Positions 36,272 to 46,611 of a DNA stretch of 64,000 nucleotides are shown here, piece by piece (positions within the stretch are counted from its first letter, which is position 1; every line of letters starts with the position of its first letter). The notes under the pieces were generated by a model. That model saw only the letters and a list, made by a program, of their open reading frames with translations. It had not been told where the DNA came from and did not search any database. A program made the position numbers and the translations under genes. Source of the stretch: Porticoccaceae bacterium (GTDB lineage: Bacteria; Pseudomonadota; Gammaproteobacteria; Pseudomonadales; Porticoccaceae); contig CACETF010000004.1 of the NCBI GenBank assembly GCA_902562425.1, positions 90,590-154,589 on the forward strand, in the 5' to 3' direction.

Positions 36272-37804
36272 CTATTGAGCTAATTGCTTTCTCAGGATAA
36301 ACTTCTGTACTTTTCCAGCGGGATTTCTCGGCAAAACATCAACAAAGTGTAATCGCGTAGGCAACTTAAATCGAGCGAGTTGCGAGCTAGCAAAGTTACG
36401 CAATTCTTCTAATTGCAAATTTGCGTCTGGTTGAAGCACCACCACTGCAACCACAGCCTCCCCCCACTTTGAATCAGGCTGACCAATTACGGCAACTTCG
36501 ATGATGGCCTCATGAGCATATAAAATACTCTCTACTTCCGCGGGATACACATTCTCTCCCCCAGAGATGATCATATCTTTGAGGCGATCACAAAGGTACA
36601 AAAAGCCATCATTATCTAGGTAACCTATGTCTCCGCTGTGAAACCAACCGTTCTGATCGATTACCTCGGCAGTTGCTTCAGGGCGATTCCAATAACCCTT
36701 CATCACATTTGGTCCTCTGATGCAAACCTCTCCTCGCTCATTAGCTGGTAAAGTATTATTTTCAGAATCTACTATGCAAATGTCTGTATAAAGAGGAGGA
36801 CGACCCGCAGATCCTATTTTCTCACTAGCCAAATGGCTAGCAAGAATACTTGCATATGGAGCAGTCTCCGTCAGCCCATACCCTTGACAGAAGCTTATTC
36901 CTCGAGCTCCAAAAGTTTCAATCAAGGGGACTGGTACAGGTGCACCGCCAACCGTAACCGATAAGATGCTACTCAAATCAGTGCTGGCAAAATTTTTATG
37001 TTGCGACATCATCAGGAACATAGTCGGCGCACCAAACATCGTGGAGACACGATATTTCTCTAAGTCCCTCAATACTTGTCCAGGCTCAAAAGTGCGATGA
37101 AGAATTACCTCTATCCCACATGCCAAGGAAATCAGCGTTGTCACGTTCAAACCACCGATATGAAATAATGGTGCGCAAGTCAATGTCGCTGTCTGCATAT
37201 TATTTTCACTGAAAGCCACATTAACCGCATTCCAAAAAAGATTACCATGGGTCAACATCGCGCCTTTGGGCAGACCTGTTGTACCGGATGTATACATTAT
37301 AAGAGCAATATCATCAGCCGACGTTTGCTCTAAATGTTCAAGTGGATCTTTATTGTCTGTTAATGCTGGAAGAAATTCCCAATTTGACACTCGAGACTCA
37401 ATACTCAAAAACCGAACACATTGAAGACTTAAGCGCTCCTGATCAACCAATGAAATCGTCATTTGATCCGCAAATATTACCTTTAAACCGGCATCATTTG
37501 CAATAAATCGCACCTCCGGGCCGGTCAACCGGAAATTAATTGGGACGAATATAGCTCCTAAACATCCACAAGCATAAAGCACCTCAAGAAATGATGGATG
37601 ATTAAGCCCAATATAACCGACACGATCTCCCTTATTAATACCTATGTCCCTCAACACCGCCGAAATCTTGCGTACTTGCAGAGCAAGCTGAACATAAGTT
37701 TGTGTTTGACCCTCAAATGTAATAGCCCTTTCGAGTGGAGAAATTGCAGCTCGCTTTAATAAAGTGTGTCCTAGCCCAGTGTCTGGACTTTTAGCCATAT
37801 TCAT
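36272..37804 (-). CDS. Fatty-acid/acyl-CoA ligase (AMP-binding)
   Basis: 510 residues. It activates a carboxylic acid to its CoA ester through an acyl-AMP. Motifs: MYTSGTTGLPKGAMLTHGN (P-loop, about residue 170), GYGLTETAP (about 310), YWNRPEATAEV, SGDIGYLDNDGFLYLCDR, and the catalytic Lys near the end in NPAGKVQKFILRK. A second in-frame ATG lies at 37798. It is convergent with imuB and sits inside the split imu/dnaE2 cassette. The natural substrate could be medium- or long-chain, or branched. Confidence 0.9.
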   Translation of the reverse strand: MNMAKSPDTGLGHTLLKRAAISPLERAITFEGQTQTYVQLALQVRKISAVLRDIGINKGDRVGYIGLNHPSFLEVLYACGCLGAIFVPINFRLTGPEVRFIANDAGLKVIFADQMTISLVDQERLSLQCVRFLSIESRVSNWEFLPALTDNKDPLEHLEQTSADDIALIMYTSGTTGLPKGAMLTHGNLFWNAVNVAFSENNMQTATLTCAPLFHIGGLNVTTLISLACGIEVILHRTFEPGQVLRDLEKYRVSTMFGAPTMFLMMSQHKNFASTDLSSILSVTVGGAPVPVPLIETFGARGISFCQGYGLTETAPYASILASHLASEKIGSAGRPPLYTDICIVDSENNTLPANERGEVCIRGPNVMKGYWNRPEATAEVIDQNGWFHSGDIGYLDNDGFLYLCDRLKDMIISGGENVYPAEVESILYAHEAIIEVAVIGQPDSKWGEAVVAVVVLQPDANLQLEELRNFASSQLARFKLPTRLHFVDVLPRNPAGKVQKFILRKQLAQ

Positions 37805-38061
37805 TTGTGCCCCCAGAGAATTTGGTATGCTCTCATAGATTTAACTAGCAGACTTATAACTAAATAAACAGTTATTTGCAAACTTGTCGAAATAACATGC
37901 TAAGTTCAATGCCAATATTACTGGAAATGGCACGGAATATGCTTTTTCAACAATCGTGATATACTACGACCCGAGATTGCAAGCAAACCAACCCGTGCAA
38001 ACTAAACTCGCAATGAATTTATCAACATCTACCAAGGCTTAAATCAAGAACTCGCACAATA

Positions 38062-39015
38062 ATGGTGCAATATGAAGCGAGTGTATTTTTAAGAGCAACC
38101 CTAATCTTGAATAACTATGTCTTCAACAAGAAATATTCCGGAGTCAGAGGCAACTTTTACCCACTGATTTTCACTGATCTCGATGGTAGCTTATTGGATC
38201 ACCATAGTTATAGTAGTGATGCGGCGTCATCACTACTAAAGCTGCTAGAACTCCATAAACTGCCAGTTATAGCGGTTACCAGTAAAACAGCTTCAGAGGT
38301 CATCCCTCTTCGTGAACATATCGAAAATAAACACCCTTTTGTTGTTGAAAATGGGGCAGCGATATATGTCCCCAAGGAATATTTTTCAGCAAATTTAGAC
38401 ATAAAAAATCGTAATATAGTAAACGGATATATCCGGATTTCTGAGGCCCCATCCCGAGACCATTGGCGAGAGGTGTTACGCGATTTTAGAGATAAGTACA
38501 GTAAAGAATTTAGAAGTTTTTCTGATATTTTTTGTCAGGATGGTGCCCCCGGCATTTGTAAAGTTACCAACTTGAGTCTTCGGTCTGCAGAAAATGCGAA
38601 CAAACGTGAGTATACGGAGCCCGTAATCTGGGAAGGAACTGAGCAGAGGAGAATCCAATTCATAAAAGAATTGCAGGAGGTCGGTGCAAATCCACTTCAA
38701 GGAGGGCGTTTTCTCACTATTGGAGGTGATTTTGACAAAGGAAGCGCATTGAAAAAAATTAGTGGTTTTTATGCATCAACGCTTGAGTTACCAATTCACT
38801 CTCTAGCGGTTGGTGATAGTGCTAACGACGCAAGTATGCTTGATGCGGCCGATTGGGCATTACTCATAAGGGCCAAAAATAGGGCCCTACCCTCATTGAA
38901 GCGTAATACCAATACACTTGTCAGTGACCATGAGGGACCCAAAGGTTGGGACCAAGGAGTTCGAGAATGGCTCAGCCAAATAAAATATGAACTTGAAAAC
39001 GCGAACGATGACTGA
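38062..39015 (+). CDS. gpgP: Glucosyl-/mannosyl-3-phosphoglycerate phosphatase (HAD-IIB)
   Basis: 317 residues. It would remove phosphate from glucosyl-3-phosphoglycerate to give glucosylglycerate. HAD motifs: FTDLDGSLLDHHSYS (about 37-50), the TSK motif in AVTSKTASEV, the FVVENGAAIYVP segment typical of the MPGP family, and VGDSANDASMLDAAD near the C-terminus. About 34 residues precede the HAD core; the true start may be TTG 38107 or similar rather than ATG 38062. First of three genes, 43 bases before gpgS, which points to glucosyl rather than mannosyl substrate. Confidence 0.86.
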   Translation: MVQYEASVFLRATLILNNYVFNKKYSGVRGNFYPLIFTDLDGSLLDHHSYSSDAASSLLKLLELHKLPVIAVTSKTASEVIPLREHIENKHPFVVENGAAIYVPKEYFSANLDIKNRNIVNGYIRISEAPSRDHWREVLRDFRDKYSKEFRSFSDIFCQDGAPGICKVTNLSLRSAENANKREYTEPVIWEGTEQRRIQFIKELQEVGANPLQGGRFLTIGGDFDKGSALKKISGFYASTLELPIHSLAVGDSANDASMLDAADWALLIRAKNRALPSLKRNTNTLVSDHEGPKGWDQGVREWLSQIKYELENANDD

Positions 39016-39058
39016 TGTCACTAACTATCGTCAATAACATACAGATTAGGAAATACAC

Positions 39059-40291
39059 ATGGCGGATTTCTACCAAAATGGAATCATAACAACATTACAC
39101 AATTTACAAAATAGAGCAACCAGTGAACTGGAGCAAGAATTAACTGACTTTGCAATTCACAGGCCCATGGGGCTAATATTGCCCTCGCTATATTCTGAAC
39201 TGCATGGTCCTGCACTTTCAAATATTGTCAAAGAGTTATCTCAAGTTCCATACCTAAACCAAATTGTTATCGGGCTCGATAGAGCAAATGCTGAAGATTA
39301 TCGTCATGCGCTAAATTTTTTTTCTCGAATGCCACAAGAGCACAAGGTGCTTTGGAATGATGGGCCCAGATTAAAGGCAATTGATGATAACTTGAAAAAT
39401 CTTGATCTCGCTCCCAAGGAACTGGGTAAAGGACGGAATGTTTGGTATTGTATGGGATATATTCTTGCATCAAGAAGAACAGAGTCGATTGCTCTTCATG
39501 ATTGCGATATTACAACATATGATCGTTCTCTCCTAGCGCGGCTAATCTATCCTGTGGCGCATCCAAGTTTCAGTTATGAGTTTTGCAAAGGCTATTATGC
39601 CCGCACAGCACATGGCAGAATGCATGGCCGAGCCTGCAGGCTGCTCGTAACGCCTCTATTAGGGGCGTTAAAAAAGATTCTAGGTCAAATGGACTATCTG
39701 GATTATATGACAAGTTTCCGGTACGCATTGGCAGGAGAGTTTTCATTTAGACGAGATGTTCTCAGGGATATAAGAATTCCAAGTGATTGGGGGCTTGAAA
39801 TAGGCGTGCTTTCGGAAATGTATCGTAATTATGCTAAAAGCCGCGTGTGCCAAGTAGACATTGCCAATAGTTATGATCACAAACATCAGCCCCTCTCTCC
39901 GGAAGATGCAAAAAATGGCCTTTCAAAAATGTCAATCGATATTGCCAAAGCACTGTTCCGAAAACTGGCAACTCAAGGTGTTGTCTTCGAGCGGGGAACA
40001 TTCAGATCGATCAAAGCTACTTATTATCGCATTGCTCTGGACGCTGTAGAAAATTCTCATAATGATGCCATAATGAACGGTCTTACCCTAGATGTGCACA
40101 GCGAGGAAAGGGCTGTAGAGCTTTTTGCCGAGAACATCATGAAAGCAGGAGAGGTATTTTTAGAGAGACCCAGTGACCGTCCATTCATAGCAAGCTGGAA
40201 TCGCGTAATTAGTGCAGTTCCAGACATTTTTGAGCAACTCTTGGCGGCTGTCGAGGCAGATAATAGCGAGTATATGGAACATATTAAATGA
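39059..40291 (+). CDS. gpgS: Glucosyl-3-phosphoglycerate synthase (GT81-like)
   Basis: 410 residues. It transfers glucose from an NDP-glucose to 3-phosphoglycerate. Diagnostic segments are [12 protein letters not shown] [14 protein letters not shown] near residue 37, [14 protein letters not shown], and the metal-binding HDCDITTYD (about 147-155), followed by the [16 protein letters not shown] and [14 protein letters not shown] [15 protein letters not shown] segments. It overlaps the following phosphorylase gene by 4 bases (ATGA). Together with the phosphatase it forms a two-step route to the compatible solute glucosylglycerate. Confidence 0.88.
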   Translation: MADFYQNGIITTLHNLQNRATSELEQELTDFAIHRPMGLILPSLYSELHGPALSNIVKELSQVPYLNQIVIGLDRANAEDYRHALNFFSRMPQEHKVLWNDGPRLKAIDDNLKNLDLAPKELGKGRNVWYCMGYILASRRTESIALHDCDITTYDRSLLARLIYPVAHPSFSYEFCKGYYARTAHGRMHGRACRLLVTPLLGALKKILGQMDYLDYMTSFRYALAGEFSFRRDVLRDIRIPSDWGLEIGVLSEMYRNYAKSRVCQVDIANSYDHKHQPLSPEDAKNGLSKMSIDIAKALFRKLATQGVVFERGTFRSIKATYYRIALDAVENSHNDAIMNGLTLDVHSEERAVELFAENIMKAGEVFLERPSDRPFIASWNRVISAVPDIFEQLLAAVEADNSEYMEHIK

Positions 40292-42051
40292 CAAGTTTGC
40301 CATCCGAGCGTTTAACTAGACGTATTGCCGAACAACTTTCCTTCCTGTATCCGGATCTGAAAGAAGCCGAGGCAAAAGAGCTTTCGACTGATTTCTTAAA
40401 CATAATGGAAATAAATGATTTATCTCAATTTCCTGAGCCTCACAGAAACTATTGGGATGAAGGTGACACAGTAGTGATCACTTATGGTGATAGTGTTATG
40501 AGTGGGACTATGTCTCCACTTGGTGCGCTGAAGACCTTCTTCGATAACTTTCTCAAATCTAAAATCAACACGATCCATATTTTACCCTTCTACCCATTTA
40601 CCTCTGATGATGGCTTTTCTGTGCTGGATTACTCCAGCGTTAACGAAACTCTAGGAGAATGGAAGGATGTATCTCAAATTGCTAGCGATTATCGCCTGAT
40701 GGCAGACCTAGTAATTAATCATTGTTCCGCACGAAGTCGTTGGTTCGAGAACTATATTGCTGATCGTCATCCTGGCCGAGACTATTTTATTTCAGTTGAC
40801 CCGAATATTGATCTGAGCACTGTGACTCGTCCACGCGCCAATTCTCTGTTAAAGCCCGTTTCAACTGTCCGGGGCCCTGAACACGTCTGGTGTACATTCA
40901 GTCATGATCAAGTTGACCTAAATTTTTCTAATCCAGAAGTGTTAAAACAATTTGTTAAGATCATCAAACTGTATCTCGAAATGGGTGTTCGTATCTTTAG
41001 GCTTGATGCAGTGGCATACCTCTGGAAAAAAGTGGGAACCAAATGTATCAACCTCGAGGAGACACACTGTGTTATCAGACTTCTGAGAGGGCTTATCGAG
41101 TGCGCTGCCCCCGGCGCGATTATAATTACAGAAACAAATATCCCAAATCGGGAGAACCTCGCATACTTTGGAAATGCCAATGAGGCACATTGGGTTTATA
41201 ACTTTTCTTTACCGCCATTACTTATTAACACACTAGTGACAGGGAATTGCGAATATTTAAAGCAATGGATGATGAGTATGCCGCCGGCTCGGATGGGAAC
41301 GGCCTACTTTAATTTCATTGCCTCTCACGATGGTATCGGTCTTCGCCCTGCGGAAGGGTTACTCAGCGAGATTGAAATAACGCGTCTCATTGAAACAATG
41401 GAGTCTTTTGGGGGCAAAATCTCATGGAGATCGCAGAACGACGGCACCCGCAAGGCCTATGAAATTAATATATCCCTCTTCGATGCTCTGAGTGGAACAC
41501 TCGATGGTAAAGACAAGCATGCTGTTGAAAGATTCATCTGTGCGCATGCTATTATGTTAGGACTTGAGGGAATTCCTGCAATTTATATTCACAGCCTTGT
41601 AGGAACACGTAATGACTATAACAGGCTGAATAATAGTGGTCATAACCGTGCCATCAACAGACATCAATGGCAATATGAGGAGTTGGTCAGTCGAATCACC
41701 GATGAAAACAAAACTGAGTATCAAGTCTACAATGAACTGGTCAAACTACTAGACATTCGTCGTAATCAAGTGGCGTTTCATCCAAATGCAACTCAGTTCA
41801 CGCTCCATCTGGGAGATAATATATTTGGCTATTGGAGGCAAAGCATTGATAGAGAGCAAAGCATTTTTTGTGTAAGCAACATAAGCAAGTCAAAACAGAC
41901 TTTGTTTCTTGCCGAAATTAATCTAATCGACAACCAGAATTGGTGCGATCTAATTAGTGGTGAGAACTTTAGTGATCGCGATTCATTTATCGCCTTGGCG
42001 CCCTACCAAACAATCTGGATAAGTAATAATTTCTTGGACTCTGAAGGCTGA
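40288..42051 (+). CDS. GH13_18 phosphorylase, probably glucosylglycerate phosphorylase
   Basis: 587 residues, related to sucrose phosphorylase. The GH13 catalytic residues can be read: nucleophile Asp in [14 protein letters not shown] (about 240), acid/base Glu in [16 protein letters not shown] (about 282), and the transition-state Asp in [13 protein letters not shown] (about 348). The TETN-P-x-x-E-N-x-x-YFG pattern and the gpgP-gpgS neighbours favour glucosylglycerate over sucrose as substrate, giving glucose-1-phosphate and glycerate. Its start overlaps the gpgS stop (ATGA), so translation is coupled. Some databases would label it sucrose phosphorylase. Confidence 0.85.
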   Translation: MTSLPSERLTRRIAEQLSFLYPDLKEAEAKELSTDFLNIMEINDLSQFPEPHRNYWDEGDTVVITYGDSVMSGTMSPLGALKTFFDNFLKSKINTIHILPFYPFTSDDGFSVLDYSSVNETLGEWKDVSQIASDYRLMADLVINHCSARSRWFENYIADRHPGRDYFISVDPNIDLSTVTRPRANSLLKPVSTVRGPEHVWCTFSHDQVDLNFSNPEVLKQFVKIIKLYLEMGVRIFRLDAVAYLWKKVGTKCINLEETHCVIRLLRGLIECAAPGAIIITETNIPNRENLAYFGNANEAHWVYNFSLPPLLINTLVTGNCEYLKQWMMSMPPARMGTAYFNFIASHDGIGLRPAEGLLSEIEITRLIETMESFGGKISWRSQNDGTRKAYEINISLFDALSGTLDGKDKHAVERFICAHAIMLGLEGIPAIYIHSLVGTRNDYNRLNNSGHNRAINRHQWQYEELVSRITDENKTEYQVYNELVKLLDIRRNQVAFHPNATQFTLHLGDNIFGYWRQSIDREQSIFCVSNISKSKQTLFLAEINLIDNQNWCDLISGENFSDRDSFIALAPYQTIWISNNFLDSEG

Positions 42052-42226
42052 CAGCCGTTATTCTATAGTTGTGTTCTCCGGCATGGCTCGTAATCCTACA
42101 TGTCAGGTGATGTAAAAAAAATTGCCAAGGGTAAATCTCTATTCTTAAACCTCAAAGTACCGCAAAATTATTCAACACCCCACTCGTGTTTGACTATAAT
42201 CGTGAATCATTGAGACTGGAAGTGCA

Positions 42227-43384
42227 GTGAACCAGTTCTATTTCTTAGTTTTGTTAATCTCAATAATGCTAAATATTCATTTTTTTTCGAAGTTTAGTGA
42301 GGACGTTGAGTCAACCACCAAGGTTGAAAAGAATACATCTCATATCCCTAATTTAAACGCGACAACAGAAGAGCCGCCCATCTTACAGGAGATTGAAGAT
42401 GATATGTTGAAAATGCTGTCACTGGGGCGATACCACGAAAGTGTAAAATTATTAATCAAAGCAGATTTAAATGACCCTACAATTACTCTGTCTCTAAAAC
42501 GTTTATTGTTAAAACATATCCAAGACCAACTCAATGACGGAGATGTAGGCTCAGCAATTAAGTTACTTGATGAACTACTCTCAAACTTTCCTCATGAAAT
42601 CCAATTTCTCAAATTAAAATCAACAACATTTGAGCTACTAGAAGACTTCGAGTCCGCGGTTCGGCTAATCTATGAAATTCAGTATCGAACCTATGACGTA
42701 CACAAAAAAACATTGGCACTGCAAGATGCAAGAAATTTAAGTCGAAGGTGCATAGATGGACTAGTTAACAAAGGCGCCTGGGCGAATGTATCCGAATTAA
42801 CCAAGCTTATTCTCTCTCTAGACCAAGACTTTAAATATGCCCAGTTTTATTTAGCAGAGGCCCTTTTAAAACAGGAAAAGTATATGAGTGCCAGTTTAGT
42901 GGCCTCCCGCCTCCTTGATGAACCAAAATGGAAACGAGCTGGAGAACAACTTTTAGCTAGGATTTTGTCTAAAGAGCAAAATATAAGCCAAATCCAACTC
43001 ATAAAAATAGGCCAGCAATATATGGTTGATGGCCTAATTGCCGGCACAACCGAAGTGTCATTACTTCTAGACACTGGAGCTAGTATCTGCGTGCTGTCTA
43101 AAGAAGTTTTCGAACGTATAGAATCATCAATCAACGCAAAAAATATCGGCGATATACCTCTAAACACCGCGGGAGGTACTGTTGTAGTCGAATTATATCG
43201 GATTCCCAGTCTGCAATTAGGGCATCACTCAGTGAAGAATATTGAGGTCGCCATCAATCCATATTTAAATGATACATTCGATGGACTTCTCGGGATGAAT
43301 TTTTTGTCTATGTTCAATTTCCGTATTGATCAACAAACTAGTGAACTAATTTTGCAGGATAAAAATAAGTATACAGCACCTTAG
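42227..43384 (+). CDS. Membrane-anchored retropepsin-like aspartic protease
   Basis: 385 residues. GTG start; an N-terminal hydrophobic segment (about 4-18) then a charged helical region (about 50-245) with TPR-like helix pairs (ALLKQEKYMSASLVASRLLD). The last third is a retropepsin fold with catalytic LLLDTGASICVLS (Asp about 281) and the hydrophobic-glycine motif FDGLLGMNFLSMF. Many bacteria have such single-domain aspartic proteases, active as dimers, probably in the periplasm. The stop codon ends two bases before the dnaE2 LexA box. Role unknown; it is not a known mutasome part. Confidence 0.85.
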   Translation: MNQFYFLVLLISIMLNIHFFSKFSEDVESTTKVEKNTSHIPNLNATTEEPPILQEIEDDMLKMLSLGRYHESVKLLIKADLNDPTITLSLKRLLLKHIQDQLNDGDVGSAIKLLDELLSNFPHEIQFLKLKSTTFELLEDFESAVRLIYEIQYRTYDVHKKTLALQDARNLSRRCIDGLVNKGAWANVSELTKLILSLDQDFKYAQFYLAEALLKQEKYMSASLVASRLLDEPKWKRAGEQLLARILSKEQNISQIQLIKIGQQYMVDGLIAGTTEVSLLLDTGASICVLSKEVFERIESSINAKNIGDIPLNTAGGTVVVELYRIPSLQLGHHSVKNIEVAINPYLNDTFDGLLGMNFLSMFNFRIDQQTSELILQDKNKYTAP

Positions 43385-43386
43385 TA

Positions 43387-43402
43387 CTGTACATATAAAC
43401 AG
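43387..43402. promoter_or_regulatory. LexA box upstream of dnaE2
   Basis: CTGT-ACATATAA-ACAG, an E. coli-type SOS box, again flanked by TA..TA. It begins two bases after the preceding stop codon and lies 20 bases before the dnaE2 ATG. A -10-like TATTAT at 43403-43408 follows directly. It is the second SOS box of the split mutasome. Confidence 0.88.
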
Positions 43403-43422
43403 TATTATGATATTTTTCCTAA

Positions 43423-46400
43423 ATGTCATATGCTGAATTACACTGTCTAAGTCATTATAGTTTCTTGCGTGGAGCTTCACATCCAGCGGAATTAGTGAAT
43501 ACTGCAAAAGATCTAGGTTATAGCGCTTTAGCTATTACGGATGAGTGCTCACTAGCAGGTGTTGTTAAAGCACATACCGCAGCTAAAGCATGTGATTTGA
43601 AACTGATTATCGGTAGCGAATTCAAACTAGATAATCAAAGACTAATCGTCCTTGTCACAAACCGACCCGCTTATTCTGAATTGTCATCACTTATTACACT
43701 ATCACGCAGACGAAGTATCAAAGGCGAATATATCCTACATTGGTCAGATTTAGAGCACAATTTACACTCTGGTCTTATAATCTGGCTACCATCCAAAAAC
43801 CTAGATTGTGATACCTTGAGGGTACAAGATTTATTAAGGTGGAGCGACGGTCGTTTATGGATAGGTGTAGAGCATCTACTTGATGGACATGAAATAGATA
43901 ATTATCATTATTTACGTAATCTTTCTGCATTATGGCAGATCCCTCTTGTCGCCTGTGGCGATGTTCATATGCATGACAAACACTCTCGTCCCTTACAAGA
44001 TACCCTAACTGCTATTCGCCATAATTGTTCGGTCATGGAATTAGGAGAAAAACGTTTTTCTAATGCAGAACGACATCTACGAACCTTAGACAAATTACAA
44101 AAAGTTTATCCGGCAGCGCTATTATCGGAAACCTTAAAAATTACCATGCAATGCAGCTTTAGCTTGGAAGAATTGCGTTATGAGTATCCCAAAGAAGTAG
44201 TTCCAGAGAATATTTCACCGAAACAACAACTAAGATACCTTGTTGAGATAGGTATACGCAAACGATGGCCACAAGGGATACTCTCAAGTGTAAGAGAACA
44301 AATTGAATATGAGTTAAACATTATTGTTGAACTACGATATGAATATTACTTTTTAACCGTTCATGACATCGTCGATTTTGCTCGGAGTCGTGATATCTTT
44401 TGTCAAGGGAGAGGCTCTGCAGCTAATTCTGTTGTGTGTTATTGCCTATTCATCACTGAAGTGTCCCCAGACCAAGTTTCACTATTATTTGAACGCTTTA
44501 TTTCAAAAGAACGTAATGAGCCACCTGACATCGATGTAGACTTTGAGCACGAACGTCGAGAAGAAGTTATTCAATACATTTATAAGAAATACAGCCGTGA
44601 ACGAGCCGCACTTGCCGCAACCGTTATCACCTATAAACCACGTAGTGCAATTCGCGATGTCGGAAAAGCACTCGGACTTGACCCACATTTTATCCAGCAA
44701 CTTAGCCAATCTATATCTTGGTGGGAAAGGGGTGAGGATCTCACAAAACGCTTTAATGAGAGAGGAATAGATCAGAGCGGCCTCTTATCAAAAAAATTTT
44801 ATTTACTATTGCGATCCATAATCGGGACACCTCGACACCTCTCTCAACATGTCGGAGGATTTATCATCACAGATAGTCCAATTAGCTCTCTAGTGCCAGT
44901 AGAAAATGCGAGTATGCCTGAGCGAACAGTCATTCAATGGGATAAGGAGGACATTGAAGCACTCGGTCTCTTGAAAATTGATATTCTGGCCTTGGGTATG
45001 CTGAGCGCAATTCATCATTGTCTAAAATTAATTCAAAAACATCATGGGCAAGCTCTATCAATGCAAAAAATTCCTGCAAATGACAAGGCAACATATGACA
45101 TGCTTTGCGCCGCAGATAGTATTGGTGTTTTTCAGATAGAGTCCCGAGCACAGATGGCTATGTTACCTCGGTTAAAGCCACGTAGCTTTTATGACTTAGT
45201 GATTGAAATCGCCATCGTCCGTCCCGGCCCTATTCAGGGCGGAATGGTACATCCTTATTTACGTCGACGACAAGGCTTGGAGGATATAAATTATCCCAAC
45301 GCAGAAATCAAAAAGGTTCTTGAAAGAACTCTGGGCATTCCGGTTTTTCAGGAACAAGTAATTCGTTTAGCAATGGTTGCTGCAGGTTTTTCTGGAGGCG
45401 AAGCAGATCAATTACGCAGAGCGATGGCCAGCTGGGGTAAAAATAGCTATCTAAATCGTTTTGAAAGGAAATTAGTCGACGGAATGTTAGAGCGAGGTTA
45501 TACATTAGACTTCGCTCAGCGTCTCTATAAACAAATTCAAGGTTTTGGCGTGTATGGCTTCCCAGAATCGCACTCGGCCAGTTTTGCATTACTAGCATAT
45601 GTATCAGCCTGGTTAAAGTGTCATTATCCGGAAGCATTCTACTGTGCGCTTCTTAATAGTCAGCCAATGGGGTTCTATAGTCCTTCTCAATTGGTCCAAG
45701 ACGCACGACGTAAAGGAATCAAAATCGCACCAATCGATATAAATCGGAGCAATTGGGACCATAGCCTAGAAAAAGAATCATCAAATGAAGATACTCTTAT
45801 ACTTAGATTGGGATATCGACTAATAATTGGTATGTCAAAGACAGTCGCTGAACGAATTGTAAAAGCAAGAAATCCGGATACTTCTAAAGCATTCTTTTTC
45901 ACCTCCATTCCGGAACTTATTCAACGAGCCTCAATACCTAAATCCCAACTAACGTTATTAGGTACAGCGGGCGCTCTTAATACACTGGCAGGAGATCAAC
46001 GAAAAGCGCACTGGCAAATTCTTGATTCAGGAGCTGGCGGCCCACTTTTAGAAAGTACTACTAATATAAATGCGAAAAAGCATAGCATAACGTTTATCGA
46101 TGATAGTGCTCAAAATCTAAAGAAATTAAGCGAAGTAGAACAACTACATGCCGATTATGAGAGTACTGGTTTAACTCTAGGACGCCATCCAATGAGTTTA
46201 TTAAGAGAACAATTCAAGATATTCATGCACTGTAAACCACATGCTGAGCTAGCTCTTCTTAGCGACCGACGCTTTGTACGTATGGCAGGACTTGTAACAG
46301 GTCGCCAACGTCCGGGCACTGCATCTGGTGTAATTTTTCTAACTCTAGAAGATGAGACAGGCAATAGCAATGTTATTGTCTGGAAAACCATTCAAAAACG

Positions 46401-46551
46401 TTGCCATCAAGCTTTATTAAGAGGACAACTACTTGAAGTAAAGGGTGTAATAGAAACTGAGGGCTCTGTGGTAAATGTGGTGGCTCAAGAACTCATAGAC
46501 CACACTGACTTACTTTATAAAACCAAGATCCGCAGTAGAGATTTTCGTTAG
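43423..46551 (+). CDS. dnaE2: Error-prone DNA polymerase III alpha subunit DnaE2
   Basis: 1042 residues, normal for DnaE2 and shorter than DnaE1. N-terminal PHP domain opens AELHCLSHYSFLRGASHPAELV, the DnaE2 form. The polymerase core has FCQGRGSAANSVVCYCL, the catalytic PPDIDVDFEHERREEV (about 366-381) and third Asp in LLKIDILALGML (about 515). The C-terminal OB domain starts near VRMAGLVTGRQRPG (about 950). DnaE2 carries out error-prone lesion bypass with ImuA/ImuB. The upstream LexA box gives SOS control separate from imuAB. Convergent with sucD. Confidence 0.95.
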   Translation: MSYAELHCLSHYSFLRGASHPAELVNTAKDLGYSALAITDECSLAGVVKAHTAAKACDLKLIIGSEFKLDNQRLIVLVTNRPAYSELSSLITLSRRRSIKGEYILHWSDLEHNLHSGLIIWLPSKNLDCDTLRVQDLLRWSDGRLWIGVEHLLDGHEIDNYHYLRNLSALWQIPLVACGDVHMHDKHSRPLQDTLTAIRHNCSVMELGEKRFSNAERHLRTLDKLQKVYPAALLSETLKITMQCSFSLEELRYEYPKEVVPENISPKQQLRYLVEIGIRKRWPQGILSSVREQIEYELNIIVELRYEYYFLTVHDIVDFARSRDIFCQGRGSAANSVVCYCLFITEVSPDQVSLLFERFISKERNEPPDIDVDFEHERREEVIQYIYKKYSRERAALAATVITYKPRSAIRDVGKALGLDPHFIQQLSQSISWWERGEDLTKRFNERGIDQSGLLSKKFYLLLRSIIGTPRHLSQHVGGFIITDSPISSLVPVENASMPERTVIQWDKEDIEALGLLKIDILALGMLSAIHHCLKLIQKHHGQALSMQKIPANDKATYDMLCAADSIGVFQIESRAQMAMLPRLKPRSFYDLVIEIAIVRPGPIQGGMVHPYLRRRQGLEDINYPNAEIKKVLERTLGIPVFQEQVIRLAMVAAGFSGGEADQLRRAMASWGKNSYLNRFERKLVDGMLERGYTLDFAQRLYKQIQGFGVYGFPESHSASFALLAYVSAWLKCHYPEAFYCALLNSQPMGFYSPSQLVQDARRKGIKIAPIDINRSNWDHSLEKESSNEDTLILRLGYRLIIGMSKTVAERIVKARNPDTSKAFFFTSIPELIQRASIPKSQLTLLGTAGALNTLAGDQRKAHWQILDSGAGGPLLESTTNINAKKHSITFIDDSAQNLKKLSEVEQLHADYESTGLTLGRHPMSLLREQFKIFMHCKPHAELALLSDRRFVRMAGLVTGRQRPGTASGVIFLTLEDETGNSNVIVWKTIQKRCHQALLRGQLLEVKGVIETEGSVVNVVAQELIDHTDLLYKTKIRSRDFR

Positions 46552-46611
46552 CCAGAATCATAATTAACAAAAGTTACATTGCAAGGCATACTTAGGGAGG
46601 CTAAAAACGTC

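Noticed and set aside
36252..36290. Weak inverted repeat (AGCAATT / AATTGCT) between convergent imuB and the acyl-CoA ligase
   Set aside because: Only 7 A/T-rich pairs with a loop of about 20 bases and no T run; not convincing as a terminator.
34018..46551. Idea that the block between imuB and dnaE2 is a transposon or genomic island insertion
   Set aside because: No transposase, integrase, terminal repeats or target duplications were seen at either edge; base composition by eye is similar inside and outside.
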